A stretch of DNA of 64,000 nucleotides. It comes from an uncultured Jannaschia sp. (GTDB taxonomy: Bacteria > Pseudomonadota > Alphaproteobacteria > Rhodobacterales > Rhodobacteraceae). The DNA lies in contig CANLTZ010000006.1 of the NCBI GenBank assembly GCA_947494145.1, forward strand, positions 62,001 through 126,000. Reading direction: 5' to 3'. Both the position numbers and the translations under genes were made by a program. The notes under the pieces were generated by a model, which was not told the origin of the DNA, made no database searches, and worked only from the letters and a program-made list of their open reading frames with translations. Of the stretch, positions 44,135 to 54,103 are shown piece after piece (the first letter of the stretch is position 1; every line of letters starts with the position of its first letter).

Positions 44135-47100
44135 ATGCTAAGGCGTTGGTTCCGCGCGGGCACGAAACGGGCCTGGTTCCGCATCCTGCTGACCGTTCTT
44201 GGGCTGGTCGCTCTGTGTTGTGCCATCTGGTTCGGCGGCCCGCTCACCGGCGTGCCCATCCTGGCCACCGTTTGGCTGCGGGCCACGGTGATTGGAACGA
44301 TCCTGGGCATCGTCTTCCTTGTGATTCTCATCCGCTTCATCAAGCGCCGCCGGGCCGCCAAACGGCTCGAAGAGGCGATGGTGCCCATTGAGCCCGTGGG
44401 TGACGGCAAAATCCTGGCCGAACGGATGTCCGAGGCGCTGACCACGCTGAAGAAAGCGGGCGGGCGCACTTATCTTTATGACCTGCCCTGGTACGTCATC
44501 ATCGGCCCCCCGGGCGCGGGCAAGACAACAGCGCTGCAAAACAGCGGCATCGAGTTCCCGCTCGAAACCACGGGCGGTGCCATCGAAGGCTTCGGCGGTA
44601 CGCGCAATTGCGATTGGTGGTTCGCAGAAGACGCGGTGCTGATCGATACGGCCGGCCGCTACACCACGCAAGACAGCCACGCCGAAGCCGACGGGGCGTC
44701 CTGGTCGGCCTTTCTGGACCTGCTTAAGCGCACGCGGCCCAGCCAACCCATAAACGGTGTGATCCTTGCGCTATCGGTGGAAGATGTGATGGGCGGCGAA
44801 ATCGTGCGCCACGCCGAAACAGTGCGCGCGCGTCTGGCCGAAATCCATGAGACGCTGAAGATCGACTTCCCGGTTTATGTCCTGTTCACCAAGGCCGACC
44901 TGATTTCGGGCTTCCGCGAGTATTTCGGCAGCTTCAGTCTGCAACGCCGCAACGCCGTCTGGGGCGCCACATTCCAGACGAAGGACCGCAAGGCCCTGAC
45001 CCACGAAGCGGTGCCCGAAGAATTCGACAAGCTCGTCTCGCGTCTGTCCGAAGAAGTGATCGACCGCCTCAACGAAGAACCCGACGGGATCAGCCGGATT
45101 TCGATCTTCGGGCTGCCGGGCCAGATGGCCATGATGCGCGACGGCGTGTCCGACTTCCTGCGCCGCGTCTTCGAGCCCACGCGATACAAATCGAACGCCA
45201 TCCTGCGCGGCTTCTACTTCACCTCGGGCACCCAGGAAGGCACGCCCATCGACCAGGTGCTGGGCGTCATGAGCCAGGGGCCCGGGGCCGCCGGGTTCGG
45301 CGCGGGCTTTATGTCGGGCAAGGGCAAGTCGTTCTTCCTGCGGGACCTGTTGGAACGGGTCATCTTTGCGGAACGGGATTGGGTTAGTTTTGACCGCCGC
45401 GCGGTGCGGCGCATGGCCATTGCGCGCGGCGTCGGTTTCACCGCGGTCACGGTCGCCACCCTGGGGGCGCTTGGCGCGCTGAGCTACAGCTATTGGCGCA
45501 ATGCAACGTTGGTCAACGTGGCCCAGGCCGAGACGGCGTCTTACGCCCGCGCCGCCATTGACGAAATCGACCGGCGGCTGATCGACGACACGCAGTTGGA
45601 CCCGATCTTGCCCTATCTCGAAGATCTGCGGACCATGCCCGCGGGTTACGAAGTGGCGTCCGACGGCACATTCTGGGAAGGGCTGGGGCTGGGTCAGCGG
45701 GAACGTCTGCAAGCGGCGGCGACCCAGGCCTATTCCGACGCGCTGGAAAAGATGCTGCGCCCCCGTTTGGTCCTGTCGCTGGAACAGGAAATGCCGCTGA
45801 TCATTCAGCGGGGCGACATGCCCGAGATCTACCGCGCGCTGAAAGTCTACATGCTGCTCGGCCGCCAGGGTGAGCGGACGGACGACCCCGCCATCCTGTC
45901 CTGGTTCGAAGAAACCTGGCGCCAAGTCTATTCAGACCGCGCGGGCCTGGATACGCGCACCCAACTCATGCGGCACCTGACCGCCATGCTAGAGCTTGAC
46001 GATACCCGCGATGCCCTTGTGGATATCGACCAGGCCACCATCGACATCGCCCGCAGTGCCATCGTGCAGATGCCGCCCGCCGAACAGGCCTGGGCGCAGA
46101 TCGAAGATGGCATTTCTACCATGGGCCTGCCCGATTGGTTCCTGATCCAGGCAGCGGGCAGCGCGGCGGGCCGGACGTTCACCACCCGCGATGGCTCGGA
46201 CCTGTCCACCATGCGGGTGCCCGCGCTTTATACCTATGAAGGCTTCTGGTCTTACTTCTACCCGGCCCTGGAAGAAGCGGCGGAGCGTTTGCGCGACGAC
46301 CAATGGGTTCTGGGCGACGATTTTGCGTCCGAGGAATTCGAGGCGCGGCTCCGCTCCCTCGACCGGACATTGCTGGACCGCTACCGCCGCGAACATGGCT
46401 TGGCCTGGAACGCGGTGTTGGGGAACCTGTCTCTGACCTCCCTCGTGGCGGATGAGCCGCGTTATGAGACGTTGGGCATCCTGGCCTCCGAGACGGCGTC
46501 GCCCCTGTTGCAACTGGTCATCGCCGTGGATCGGGAGACACAGATCGACCGAGAGTTGGAGGGGCTGGATGGCCTGACGCCAGAGGCCCTGGCCGGGGGC
46601 GCCGCCGCCGAAGGACTGGCGGGCGATGTGAGCGACCAGGTCATGGCGCGCATCCGCTCCCGCTCCTCCGGGGTGCAGCGGATTTTGCTGGAAGCCGCGA
46701 CGCGCAATGGCGGCTCTGCCGGGCGGGTGCTGGGCGGGGCGACGGGTGCCGGCGGCGGCAATGAAGACGGCCTGCTGCGCCCCATTGAGCGCATCGCCGC
46801 CGCTTTTGAGGACTGGACCGTGTTGCTGGCAGGTGAACGCGGCCAGCGCCCAATCGACGCCGTGCTGGGCAATCTGGGCGCGGTCTGGACGGCGCTGACC
46901 TCGTCGCAATCGAACCCCGAACAGGCCGCCGTGCTTCTGCCGCAAATCCTGCGGGAACTGACGCGCTACAACAGCCAATTGCCGGTGGAAGTCGCGGCCC
47001 TGGTCAATGAGGCCGAGGCCGATTTCCGCCAGGGCGCGACCGACGCCAATATCGACACGATGAACCGCGCGCTGGCCAACCAGATCACCTTCACCTGCCG

Positions 47101-47746
47101 CGAAACCATCACCGCCGCTTTCCCCTTCGCCGACAGCCCGCGCAATCTGTCCATCGACAATTTCGCCCGCTTCTTCGGCCCGGGCGGCGACATGGACCAG
47201 TTCTACACTGAATACCTTGCGGCATTCGTGGAGCGCACGCCCGAGGGGCTGCGCTACCGTCCCGATAGCCCACTGGCCAACCGCCTGTCGCAGGGCGCCC
47301 TGCGCCAATTCGAACGAGCCGAGCGTATTCGCCAGGCCTTCTTCGCCGGTGGTGGCCAGCAGCCCGAGGTGGAAATCGCCATCCAGCAGGTGGACAACCA
47401 TTCCACCATCGAAAGCGCCATCCTGGTGATCAACGACCAGCAGGTGCCCACCGTGCGGTTCGAGATCCCCAAGACGGTGGTCTGGCCGGGCGATGGCCTG
47501 TCCACCGCTATCCAGATCGCTCCCGCCCTCGATCGGCCATCCACCATCGGTTTCAGCGGCTCGCCCTGGTCCTTTCTGAAGCTGCTCAACGCCGCTTCGG
47601 CCAAGCGTCAGCAGGGTGATACGCTGCGGGCGACCTTCATGATCGGCGGCCGCAACATCACCTACGATTTCACGATCAACGCCATCGACAACCCTTTCAC
47701 CATGGCCGAGCTGCGGGAGTTCGAATGCCCCGCCTCGCTGGATTGA
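44135..47746 (+). CDS. tssM: TssM (IcmF-family membrane ATPase-like protein)
   Basis: This 1203-residue inner-membrane protein spans to the outer membrane with TssL. Two N-terminal helices (about 15-70) are followed by a cytoplasmic NTPase-like domain with Walker [10 protein letters not shown] (about 124) and a [12 protein letters not shown] motif. A third helix lies at 428-450 and the rest is periplasmic, ending in an IcmF-type beta domain ([14 protein letters not shown]). Walker A integrity suggests the NTPase-active class. It continues the tssK-tssL operon; no lipoprotein TssJ is encoded between or near these genes. Confidence 0.95.
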   Translation: MLRRWFRAGTKRAWFRILLTVLGLVALCCAIWFGGPLTGVPILATVWLRATVIGTILGIVFLVILIRFIKRRRAAKRLEEAMVPIEPVGDGKILAERMSEALTTLKKAGGRTYLYDLPWYVIIGPPGAGKTTALQNSGIEFPLETTGGAIEGFGGTRNCDWWFAEDAVLIDTAGRYTTQDSHAEADGASWSAFLDLLKRTRPSQPINGVILALSVEDVMGGEIVRHAETVRARLAEIHETLKIDFPVYVLFTKADLISGFREYFGSFSLQRRNAVWGATFQTKDRKALTHEAVPEEFDKLVSRLSEEVIDRLNEEPDGISRISIFGLPGQMAMMRDGVSDFLRRVFEPTRYKSNAILRGFYFTSGTQEGTPIDQVLGVMSQGPGAAGFGAGFMSGKGKSFFLRDLLERVIFAERDWVSFDRRAVRRMAIARGVGFTAVTVATLGALGALSYSYWRNATLVNVAQAETASYARAAIDEIDRRLIDDTQLDPILPYLEDLRTMPAGYEVASDGTFWEGLGLGQRERLQAAATQAYSDALEKMLRPRLVLSLEQEMPLIIQRGDMPEIYRALKVYMLLGRQGERTDDPAILSWFEETWRQVYSDRAGLDTRTQLMRHLTAMLELDDTRDALVDIDQATIDIARSAIVQMPPAEQAWAQIEDGISTMGLPDWFLIQAAGSAAGRTFTTRDGSDLSTMRVPALYTYEGFWSYFYPALEEAAERLRDDQWVLGDDFASEEFEARLRSLDRTLLDRYRREHGLAWNAVLGNLSLTSLVADEPRYETLGILASETASPLLQLVIAVDRETQIDRELEGLDGLTPEALAGGAAAEGLAGDVSDQVMARIRSRSSGVQRILLEAATRNGGSAGRVLGGATGAGGGNEDGLLRPIERIAAAFEDWTVLLAGERGQRPIDAVLGNLGAVWTALTSSQSNPEQAAVLLPQILRELTRYNSQLPVEVAALVNEAEADFRQGATDANIDTMNRALANQITFTCRETITAAFPFADSPRNLSIDNFARFFGPGGDMDQFYTEYLAAFVERTPEGLRYRPDSPLANRLSQGALRQFERAERIRQAFFAGGGQQPEVEIAIQQVDNHSTIESAILVINDQQVPTVRFEIPKTVVWPGDGLSTAIQIAPALDRPSTIGFSGSPWSFLKLLNAASAKRQQGDTLRATFMIGGRNITYDFTINAIDNPFTMAELREFECPASLD

Positions 47747-47751
47747 CCGAG

Positions 47752-48372
47752 ATGACGGCGCTGGAAGGCTGGTTTGGCAAGCATCCGCTACACGGGGATT
47801 TCGTATCCCGTGGCCTGTCCGATGCGCTTCGGGACGCTTTGCAAAAAGGCCTAGATACCGCGCTCATCGCGCTGCGTGATATGACCGGCGCCGAGTGGGG
47901 GGCCCGGTTCGACGCCGCCCCGCCGGTTCGTTTTTGGCTTGGCGATGCCATCTTGGGCTGCACCCTGGCGGGCGTCATGGTGCCCTCGCAAGACAGCGTG
48001 GGCCGCCGCTATCCGCTTGTCACTTTGGCCATTGGCGATGACCTGCCCCCACCGCTCAACCCGGACCAAGGCCAGCATATGGCGCTGGAACAGGCCGCGG
48101 GCGAATTGCGGGCGGGCGGCGTCGTGGCGGCCGGGGGGCTGTCCTTGGCGGCGGCACCCACGGACCTGCTTTGGGCGATCAATGAAGACGGCGAGGTTGA
48201 GACGCTGATCGCGGATATCGCCGCTGAAGATTTCCGTCGCGCCGCGCGCGATCGGTCCTATTGGTGGGTTGGTGATGGGCGCGCGCGCATGATTTCGGTA
48301 TCCGGATTGCCCGATGGCATGATGCTCGGCTGGGTCACAGGATTGACGGAGGCCGCCTATGAACAGGTCTGA
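47752..48372 (+). CDS. tagF: TagF-family T6SS regulator
   Basis: This 206-residue TagF-like protein has the start MTALEGWFGKHPLHGDFVSRGL and the ARFDAAPPVRFWLGDAILG block. TagF proteins repress T6SS assembly post-translationally, upstream of the kinase/phosphatase switch, and in Agrobacterium are fused to the phosphatase (TagF-PppA). Here it is a separate gene directly before the phosphatase, overlapping it by 14 bases. ATG 47752 is used because the alternative start at 47725 lies within tssM. Confidence 0.88.
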   Translation: MTALEGWFGKHPLHGDFVSRGLSDALRDALQKGLDTALIALRDMTGAEWGARFDAAPPVRFWLGDAILGCTLAGVMVPSQDSVGRRYPLVTLAIGDDLPPPLNPDQGQHMALEQAAGELRAGGVVAAGGLSLAAAPTDLLWAINEDGEVETLIADIAAEDFRRAARDRSYWWVGDGRARMISVSGLPDGMMLGWVTGLTEAAYEQV

Positions 48373-49099
48373 GAACTTCGAATCGGCTTATGTCACGGAT
48401 GTGGGCCGCGTGCGGGACCACAACGAAGACGCCGCCTTGTCCCGCCCCGATCTGGGGCTTTGGGTCGTGGCCGACGGCATGGGCGGGCACGCGGCGGGCG
48501 ATTTCGCGTCGGCCACCATCGTGGACGCGGCGTCTTCGGTGGGGCTGGCCAGTTCGCTCGACGATCTTGAATCGCGCCTTCTGGAACGGCTCAGCCGCGC
48601 CCATTTCGATGTGGCCCTGCGGGGCGCCGAACTGGGCGGCACGGTGGGGTCAACGGTTGTGGCGCTGATGGTCCATGGGGATCGCTGGGCCTGCGCCTGG
48701 GCAGGCGACAGCCGTCTCTATCGCCTGCGCGATAGCCGTCTGGAACGGCTTAGCCGCGACCATACCGAAGTGCAGGCGCTGCTGGCCCAAGGCACCATAT
48801 CCGAGGCCGAGGCGCGTACCTGGCCGCGCCGCAACGTGATCACGCGCGCCATAGGCGTGACCGAAGACCCGCTTTGCGACCATGTCCGCGGCGATGTGGC
48901 GGCGGGCGACGTATTCATGCTGTGCTCAGATGGGCTGACAGAACATCTGGAGGATTTCGAGATCGCCGAGGGCCTAGCCTCGGGCCAGGAAGCGAACGCG
49001 ATCTGCCATCACCTGGTGGGCCAGACCCTTGAGCGGGGCGCGTCCGACAATGTCACCTGCGTGGTCGTCCGTATCCACCTGCCCAGCGCCAGCGGATGA
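48359..49099 (+). CDS. pppA: PP2C-family Ser/Thr phosphatase of the T6SS (PppA)
   Basis: This 246-residue phosphatase has the metal motifs SAYVTDVGRVRDHNEDA, WVVADGMGGHAAGD, LCSDGLTEHL and GASDNVT. PppA reverses kinase-driven phosphorylation that activates the secretion machine. Its start lies within the end of tagF and its stop overlaps the kinase start (ATGA at 49096-49099), the usual antagonist pairing. It has no signal sequence, so it acts in the cytoplasm on the same side as TssL's N-tail. Confidence 0.93.
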   Translation: MNRSENFESAYVTDVGRVRDHNEDAALSRPDLGLWVVADGMGGHAAGDFASATIVDAASSVGLASSLDDLESRLLERLSRAHFDVALRGAELGGTVGSTVVALMVHGDRWACAWAGDSRLYRLRDSRLERLSRDHTEVQALLAQGTISEAEARTWPRRNVITRAIGVTEDPLCDHVRGDVAAGDVFMLCSDGLTEHLEDFEIAEGLASGQEANAICHHLVGQTLERGASDNVTCVVVRIHLPSASG

Positions 49100-51123
49100 T
49101 CGAAGACGACGAACACCAAGGCGGGGGCGGCAAAGCCTCCAAGCCGCCGCGTGAGGTCACGACGGTTCCGCCCAAGACGGAGCCACGGGCGGCACGGTCG
49201 GACGATGTGCCCACGAGCCCACCCAAGTCAAAGCCAGAGGGCGATGCGCCCAGGCCGCCACAATCTTCGCTGCCCGCCGCGCCCAAGCCCGACGCCACAG
49301 CCGCGCCGTCAGAGGAAGGCACGTCGCCCGTAGGCACGGTGCTGAACGAAAACTACCGCGTCGACCGGTTGATCGGCACCGGCGGCATGGGCGAGGTCTA
49401 TGAGGGCGAGCACCTCTTCACCGGCAACCGCGTCGCCATCAAGATGATCTTGGAAGACCTGTCCGCCGACGAAGGCATCGTGTCGCTGTTCCGGCGCGAG
49501 GCGCGCATCCTGTTCCAATTGGCCGATGACGCCATCGTGCGCTATCTCGACAGTTTCTATCACAGCAAGACCAACCGCTACTGCTTGGTCATGCAATTCA
49601 TCGACGGCGTGCCCCTGGCCGACCGGATCGAAAAACAGGGCCCGCTGCCCGAAAGCGAGGCCCGCGCGCTAATGCGGCGCATCGCAAACGGGTTGGGCAA
49701 AGCCCATTCGCTGGGCGTCACGCACCGCGACTTGTCGCCCGACAATGTGATGCTGCGCGAAGGTAAGGTGGAACGTGCCGCGCTCATCGATTTCGGGATC
49801 GCCACTGCCGAGGACATGAATGAAGGCACATTGTTCGGGCGGTTTGCGGGCAAGTACCGCTATGTCGCGCCCGAGCAATTGGGCCTGTTCGAAGGGGAGA
49901 TTTCGGCGCGCACGGATGTCTATGGCCTCGCACTTCTGATGTCTGCGGCCCTTCGGGGCGAAGCGCTGGATATGGGTCGGTCCTTCCCCGATGCGGTGAA
50001 GGCGCGGGGCAAGGTGCCGTCGCTGAAAGGCGTGCCCAAATCGCTTCAACCGCTGTTTCGGCGGATGCTGCAACCCAATCCGATGGACCGCCCCGCCTCC
50101 ATGGAGGAGGTGATCGAGATCTTGGATGGGCTCACCGCCGCGCCCAGCGGTCCTGCCGATCAGACTGTGGTTGCAGGCGCCACGCCAAGGATTGTGGGCC
50201 CGCCGGTGACGGTCCCTGGCATTGGCGGCACAACGGAAGGGTTGGGGAAACCTGCGCCCGGTATCGTGACGTCTGCACCCGGCACCGACGGCCCGTTCCG
50301 TCTGATAGCCCCGCCCGAGACAACGCCCCCACCACCTGCCAACCAGTCCAAGGTCAGCCTTTGGGTCGGTCTGGTCCTGCTTGCCGCAGCGATAGGCGGG
50401 GCGGGCTGGTACTTTGCCGCGCAATCCACGGACCCGACAGCGGTCGCGCTGCCCCCAGACGAAGGCAGCCTGCCCGAAGACACCCAGATCGTGCGCCTGC
50501 CGCCGCCCGATATCTCAACGCGGGAGGGGTTTCTGGCCGCTGCCGTCGAAGACCCCTGCACCTATGTCACGCGCTTGACCGCCGGGGCCGAGACAGGGCG
50601 CCTTGCCGTTTTCTCCGAAGACGGAACCGTTCCGCGCTCCGTCCCAATCCGCTATGGCGAAACCTTCGGACTGACGCCCGATACGACACCGCGCCCGGTA
50701 AGTGGCGCCCAATGCGCCGCGCTCGATTTGATGCGGGGTTTGCAGGGCAGGGGGGCCACGTCGCCGACCCTTGTGCTCGACGCGGATGAGCTTGGTGCGG
50801 GTGACACTGTTTTGGGCCGCGTCGGTCGGACCCGCGCGCGGGGCGTGTGGCTCGCGCTTGTGACCTCCGACGGGGCGGTCTTCGACCTGTCCGACCGGTT
50901 GGAGCCGCAGGCGGATGGCTCCTTCCTGTTCGCTTTCACCCTGTCGGGCGGCACCGCCGGAGAGCCGCAATTGATGCTGGCCTTGGCATCTGCCGACCCG
51001 CTGGTGGCGGCCGCGACCGCCCCCGATGGCGCCAATGCAGAGACGTTTCTGCCCCGCCTTCTGGCTGAAGCATCCGAGAAGGGGGCCGCAGGGCAGATCG
51101 CGCGGTTTGTGCTGACGCAGTGA
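49096..51123 (+). CDS. ppkA: T6SS membrane Ser/Thr kinase PpkA-like with extra C-terminal module
   Basis: This 675-residue protein has a Pro-rich N-tail (1-80) and a kinase domain at 81-345 (GTGGMGEVYEG, K116 of VAIK, HRDLSPDNV at 210-218 and DFG at 232-234, with the usual HRDLKPxN Lys replaced by Ser). One membrane helix lies near 418-440, and a periplasmic module (about 477-675) resembles the tail of the TonB-like protein encoded at 51384-52637. The module has DPC and QCAALDLMRGL blocks, then an LALVTSDGAVFDLSDRL strand. It is last in the tssK operon; a 260-bp gap with nothing recognised follows. Confidence 0.9.
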   Translation: MIEDDEHQGGGGKASKPPREVTTVPPKTEPRAARSDDVPTSPPKSKPEGDAPRPPQSSLPAAPKPDATAAPSEEGTSPVGTVLNENYRVDRLIGTGGMGEVYEGEHLFTGNRVAIKMILEDLSADEGIVSLFRREARILFQLADDAIVRYLDSFYHSKTNRYCLVMQFIDGVPLADRIEKQGPLPESEARALMRRIANGLGKAHSLGVTHRDLSPDNVMLREGKVERAALIDFGIATAEDMNEGTLFGRFAGKYRYVAPEQLGLFEGEISARTDVYGLALLMSAALRGEALDMGRSFPDAVKARGKVPSLKGVPKSLQPLFRRMLQPNPMDRPASMEEVIEILDGLTAAPSGPADQTVVAGATPRIVGPPVTVPGIGGTTEGLGKPAPGIVTSAPGTDGPFRLIAPPETTPPPPANQSKVSLWVGLVLLAAAIGGAGWYFAAQSTDPTAVALPPDEGSLPEDTQIVRLPPPDISTREGFLAAAVEDPCTYVTRLTAGAETGRLAVFSEDGTVPRSVPIRYGETFGLTPDTTPRPVSGAQCAALDLMRGLQGRGATSPTLVLDADELGAGDTVLGRVGRTRARGVWLALVTSDGAVFDLSDRLEPQADGSFLFAFTLSGGTAGEPQLMLALASADPLVAAATAPDGANAETFLPRLLAEASEKGAAGQIARFVLTQ

Positions 51124-51383
51124 GGGTCGGTCCCGCTGTGACAGAGAACGGGCTCTAGCCCAAAGCGCGTCGGTCCATTACCAGACCGTTTCCCCGGCCC
51201 GGCGATCTAGGTGGCGTTGGCGCATCGCTGGGGGCGGACGGATGCGGTAGGCATAAAGCGCAAGAGCAGGATTGTCAGATCGCGTTCATCGGGCTTACGC
51301 CGCGCCACTGGCGCGAAGGTCTCTCCTCAAGGCGGACCGTCGATGGACTGGCCAAGCGGCACCGGAAGGTCCCTGCGAAAACC

Positions 51384-52637
51384 CTACCGAACATCCACGA
51401 TCTGCACCGAGATACGGGCGTTTGGCCCCAATTCTTCCCCCAGAAGCGGAAAGATGTCTGATGCCAGCCGTCCAGCCCGTTCCGTCAGCGTTTCCGGTCG
51501 GGTCGGGGTGGCGAGCGCGATCAGCAATTGCGCGGTTTCGCGCGGGGGGCCGTCGCGCGTGACGGGGATGGCGAACTCGGCGCGTCCACCCGTGAAGCGC
51601 AGGAAGCGGCGCAAGTCCTGGACCACGCCATTGTCGTCCACCAGGATCAGCGACGTATAGGCCCCGGCTGCGCCTTCGAGCCGGCCCACCATGGTCTCAC
51701 CCGATGCAAGTTGGGTGCGCGCTAGATCGAGACCCAGTTGAAAGGCCGGGTAGGCGGCGCGTCCGCGCAGGAAGGTAAGCGCGGGGCATTGCCGCGCATC
51801 CACCAGGATCGTCTGCGCGTCCACCGGTAAGTCGGGGTCGGACAGGACGGCTTCGGCGAAACGGTTCGCCGTCACGTCCTGATCGGCAAGCGTCAGAACG
51901 AGCGGCCCCAGCGGCGCCACTTGCGGGCGGGGCAGGGCCACCAGGCAAGGGTCGTCCAAGCGGCCTCGAATCCGTTCGATCAGCGCCAGAAGCGCGGGGT
52001 CGGCGGCAGGCCCCGCAGGGGATGCGGACGCTCGGGGGGGTTGCGATTCAGCTTGTGCGCCGCCGGCGCCGGTATCGGCCGGGGGATCAATCGCAATCGC
52101 GCTTTGGACCCCATCCGTCGCGGCAGGCGCAACAGGGGTCAGCGCGCCTGGGGAAAGCGTGCCGACTGACACGCCGCTTTGCATGGGCGCTTGACTGGCC
52201 CCTGCGGCAGCCGATTGGTCAGGCGTCACGGGTGCCAGCGCTTGTGACGTTGCGGGGGTTGGCGCGGTCTCGGGAGCAGCGGCTTGGGCCGCGCTTTCGG
52301 GCGCTGCAGCCTCTGTCGCAGTTTCGGTATCGGGGGTCTGGCCTTCCTCCACCTCCGGGCTGACCGGCGTCAGCGGGGCCGGTTCCAAGGGTTGCAGGGT
52401 TTCGACTTGGGTCGCGGCAGTCAGGGCCGGTCCTACGCCTTCGACCGTTTCGATTTCGGGCATGGCGTTGGACACCGTGATAACTGTCTCGGGGACCTCT
52501 TGTGGCGGTGGTGGGATGAAGCTGGGCACGAGGCCCAGAAGCCAGGCAAAGGCTGCGGCATGGACCGTAAGCGACAGCAGAGTCGCCGCCGTCCAATGCC
52601 CCTTGGCTTCCGTCAGGGGGGATACATGACCGCTCAT
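51384..52637 (-). CDS. TonB-like envelope protein with T6SS-kinase-type C-terminal module
   Basis: This 417-residue protein has one N-terminal membrane helix (about residues 14-40), a very Pro/Ala-rich periplasmic linker (40-215) and a C-terminal domain (215-417) similar to that of the PpkA-like kinase. Shared elements are a DPC start, QCPALTFLRGRAAYPAFQLG, SGETMVGRLEGAAGAYTSLIL and LLIALATP. The layout resembles TonB or TolA, but the classical TonB CTD was not recognised. The gene is co-translated with two ExbD genes (ATGA at 52634-52637) and ends tail-to-tail with ppkA. Confidence 0.7.
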   Translation of the reverse strand: MSGHVSPLTEAKGHWTAATLLSLTVHAAAFAWLLGLVPSFIPPPPQEVPETVITVSNAMPEIETVEGVGPALTAATQVETLQPLEPAPLTPVSPEVEEGQTPDTETATEAAAPESAAQAAAPETAPTPATSQALAPVTPDQSAAAGASQAPMQSGVSVGTLSPGALTPVAPAATDGVQSAIAIDPPADTGAGGAQAESQPPRASASPAGPAADPALLALIERIRGRLDDPCLVALPRPQVAPLGPLVLTLADQDVTANRFAEAVLSDPDLPVDAQTILVDARQCPALTFLRGRAAYPAFQLGLDLARTQLASGETMVGRLEGAAGAYTSLILVDDNGVVQDLRRFLRFTGGRAEFAIPVTRDGPPRETAQLLIALATPTRPETLTERAGRLASDIFPLLGEELGPNARISVQIVDVR

Positions 52638-53038
52638 GACCCCGTCCGCCGTCGCAGGGTGACCAGACGTAGCGTTACCTCTGACAGCTCGGGCCGCGCG
52701 ACGAGGCCCAGCAGGGTTTCCGCCGGGGCGCCTCGGTCGATAAGAATGTGCAGCACCGCCGGGTCGGGCAGGGTCTGAACCGCTGCGTCCAGAAGTTCGG
52801 GGGCAAGGGGGCGCCCATCCAAGGTCCAGCCGCCCGCATTATCCACGACCAGGATGGGAGAGGGCAGGGCGTCAAGCGGCAGATTGCGCGTCTCCGAAAG
52901 CTCAATTCCCGGCCCTGCGGGGTTCAGAAGCCGACCTGTCGCCAGAAAGAAGAAGATCAGCAACAGGACGATGTTCACGATCGCCAGCGATACGTCCAGT
53001 TTGGCATGATGGGGGCGCGTGGGCAGCAGCGTCCTCAT
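52634..53038 (-). CDS. ExbD/TolR-family protein lacking the proton-channel Asp
   Basis: This 134-residue protein has one membrane helix (about 15-33, LDVSLAIVNIVLLLIFFFL) and a periplasmic domain with TLPDPAVLHILIDRGAPAETLLGLV, as in ExbD. The helix position normally held by the proton-translocating Asp is V21 or N22; the only Asp, D15, is shifted. The start ATG 53038 overlaps the preceding ExbD stop. It may pair with the other ExbD as a structural subunit. Confidence 0.8.
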   Translation of the reverse strand: MRTLLPTRPHHAKLDVSLAIVNIVLLLIFFFLATGRLLNPAGPGIELSETRNLPLDALPSPILVVDNAGGWTLDGRPLAPELLDAAVQTLPDPAVLHILIDRGAPAETLLGLVARPELSEVTLRLVTLRRRTGS

Positions 53039-53463
53039 GACCCGCCCACCCGTGCGAAGTTGACGACGGGCACACCCGCCGCCGCCAGCGCCTCGGTCAC
53101 GGCGACCACGTCCTGCACGCGTGCGCTGTCCCGCGCGAATAAGACCACTCGGTCCGTCCCCGCGGCTACGAGGGCGGTGGCCAGGTCCGGCAATTCGTCG
53201 AAATTGAAGCGCTGGCCGCTGGCGACCACAGCGCCCGCGTCGATGGACCAAAGCGCCGCTTCGCTGCCCGGTTGCTGCACGCTTTCGCCCGCCGTCCCGC
53301 GCCCGGGCCCGTCCCCAGCGGCCAGAGTTAGCAGTGAATAAGGCACCTGAGACGATGACAGCATGAAGAAGATCAGAAGCTGAAACATCGCATCGGCCAG
53401 CGGCGTCAATGCGAAGCCGTAGCCCCGTCTTGGCGCAGGTGGAAGAAGGGTCGCGCGGGGCAT
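53035..53463 (-). CDS. ExbD/TolR-family protein with conserved Asp
   Basis: This 142-residue protein has an N-terminal helix with D24 in TPLADAMFQLLIFFML, the conserved proton-channel residue of ExbD/TolR, and then a periplasmic domain ending LFARDSARVQDVVAVTEALA. It is followed at once by the Asp-less ExbD gene (4-base overlap) and preceded by the ExbB gene (7-base gap). Confidence 0.85.
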   Translation of the reverse strand: MPRATLLPPAPRRGYGFALTPLADAMFQLLIFFMLSSSQVPYSLLTLAAGDGPGRGTAGESVQQPGSEAALWSIDAGAVVASGQRFNFDELPDLATALVAAGTDRVVLFARDSARVQDVVAVTEALAAAGVPVVNFARVGGS

Positions 53464-53470
53464 GGACTGC

Positions 53471-54091
53471 TCAACCCGTCTCGACCCGGCCGTGGATGGC
53501 GGTGGAGACGGCGACCTCCATCAATTGGCGTTCGCCGTCGATACGGGTTTCCAGCCAAGTTGCAACGAAGAAGGTGATGAGCGCGATGGCCAGCCCCGCC
53601 GCCGTGGTGGTCAGCGCCGTATAGATGCCGCCCGCCAACAGCGCCGGGTCAACGGCACCCTGGCTGACAGCCAGGGTCGAAAACGCGTCGATCATGCCGA
53701 TCACCGTGCCCAGCAGGCCTAACATGGGGGCGCCTTGAACCACGGCTTCTAGTATGCGCATCCGACGGTTCAGCAGCGCCAATTCCCGCAAGGCGGCCGT
53801 GCGGCCGAGTTCTTCGGCGTAGGCCGCGTCGTTGGGCCGCGCGCTCAGCGCGGACAGGACAGCGCGCAGCACGCGCACACCGACGCTGTCACCCAAGGCT
53901 GCCGCGCGGATCGCCTCTTCGGGACGGCCGCCGAGCCAGGCATCCAGAATGGCATCGGCCCGATTTGCCCGCCCCACGCCCAAGCGGCGAAACTGGATCA
54001 GCTTGAACAGACCCACCGTCAGTGCCGCCACTGACAAAAGTGCCAGCGCGGCAAAGACCAAGGCGGTGACAGGGTCGAGGCCGAAGGGCAT
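53471..54091 (-). CDS. MotA/TolQ/ExbB-family proton-channel protein
   Basis: This 206-residue protein has three membrane helices. The first is near 10-32; the pair at about 118-180 contains GAPMLGLLGTVIGMIDAF and GGIYTALTTTAAGLAIALITFF, the family signature. It should form the pentameric channel for the two ExbD proteins and energise the TonB-like partner. It starts the ExbB-ExbD-ExbD-TonB operon after a small exported protein. Confidence 0.92.
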   Translation of the reverse strand: MPFGLDPVTALVFAALALLSVAALTVGLFKLIQFRRLGVGRANRADAILDAWLGGRPEEAIRAAALGDSVGVRVLRAVLSALSARPNDAAYAEELGRTAALRELALLNRRMRILEAVVQGAPMLGLLGTVIGMIDAFSTLAVSQGAVDPALLAGGIYTALTTTAAGLAIALITFFVATWLETRIDGERQLMEVAVSTAIHGRVETG

Positions 54092-54103
54092 GGAGTGTCT
54101 CCG

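Noticed and set aside
44771-47401. Two frames of 384 and 470 codons antisense to tssM
   Set aside because: They are shadows of a clear tssM gene. No protein motif supports them.
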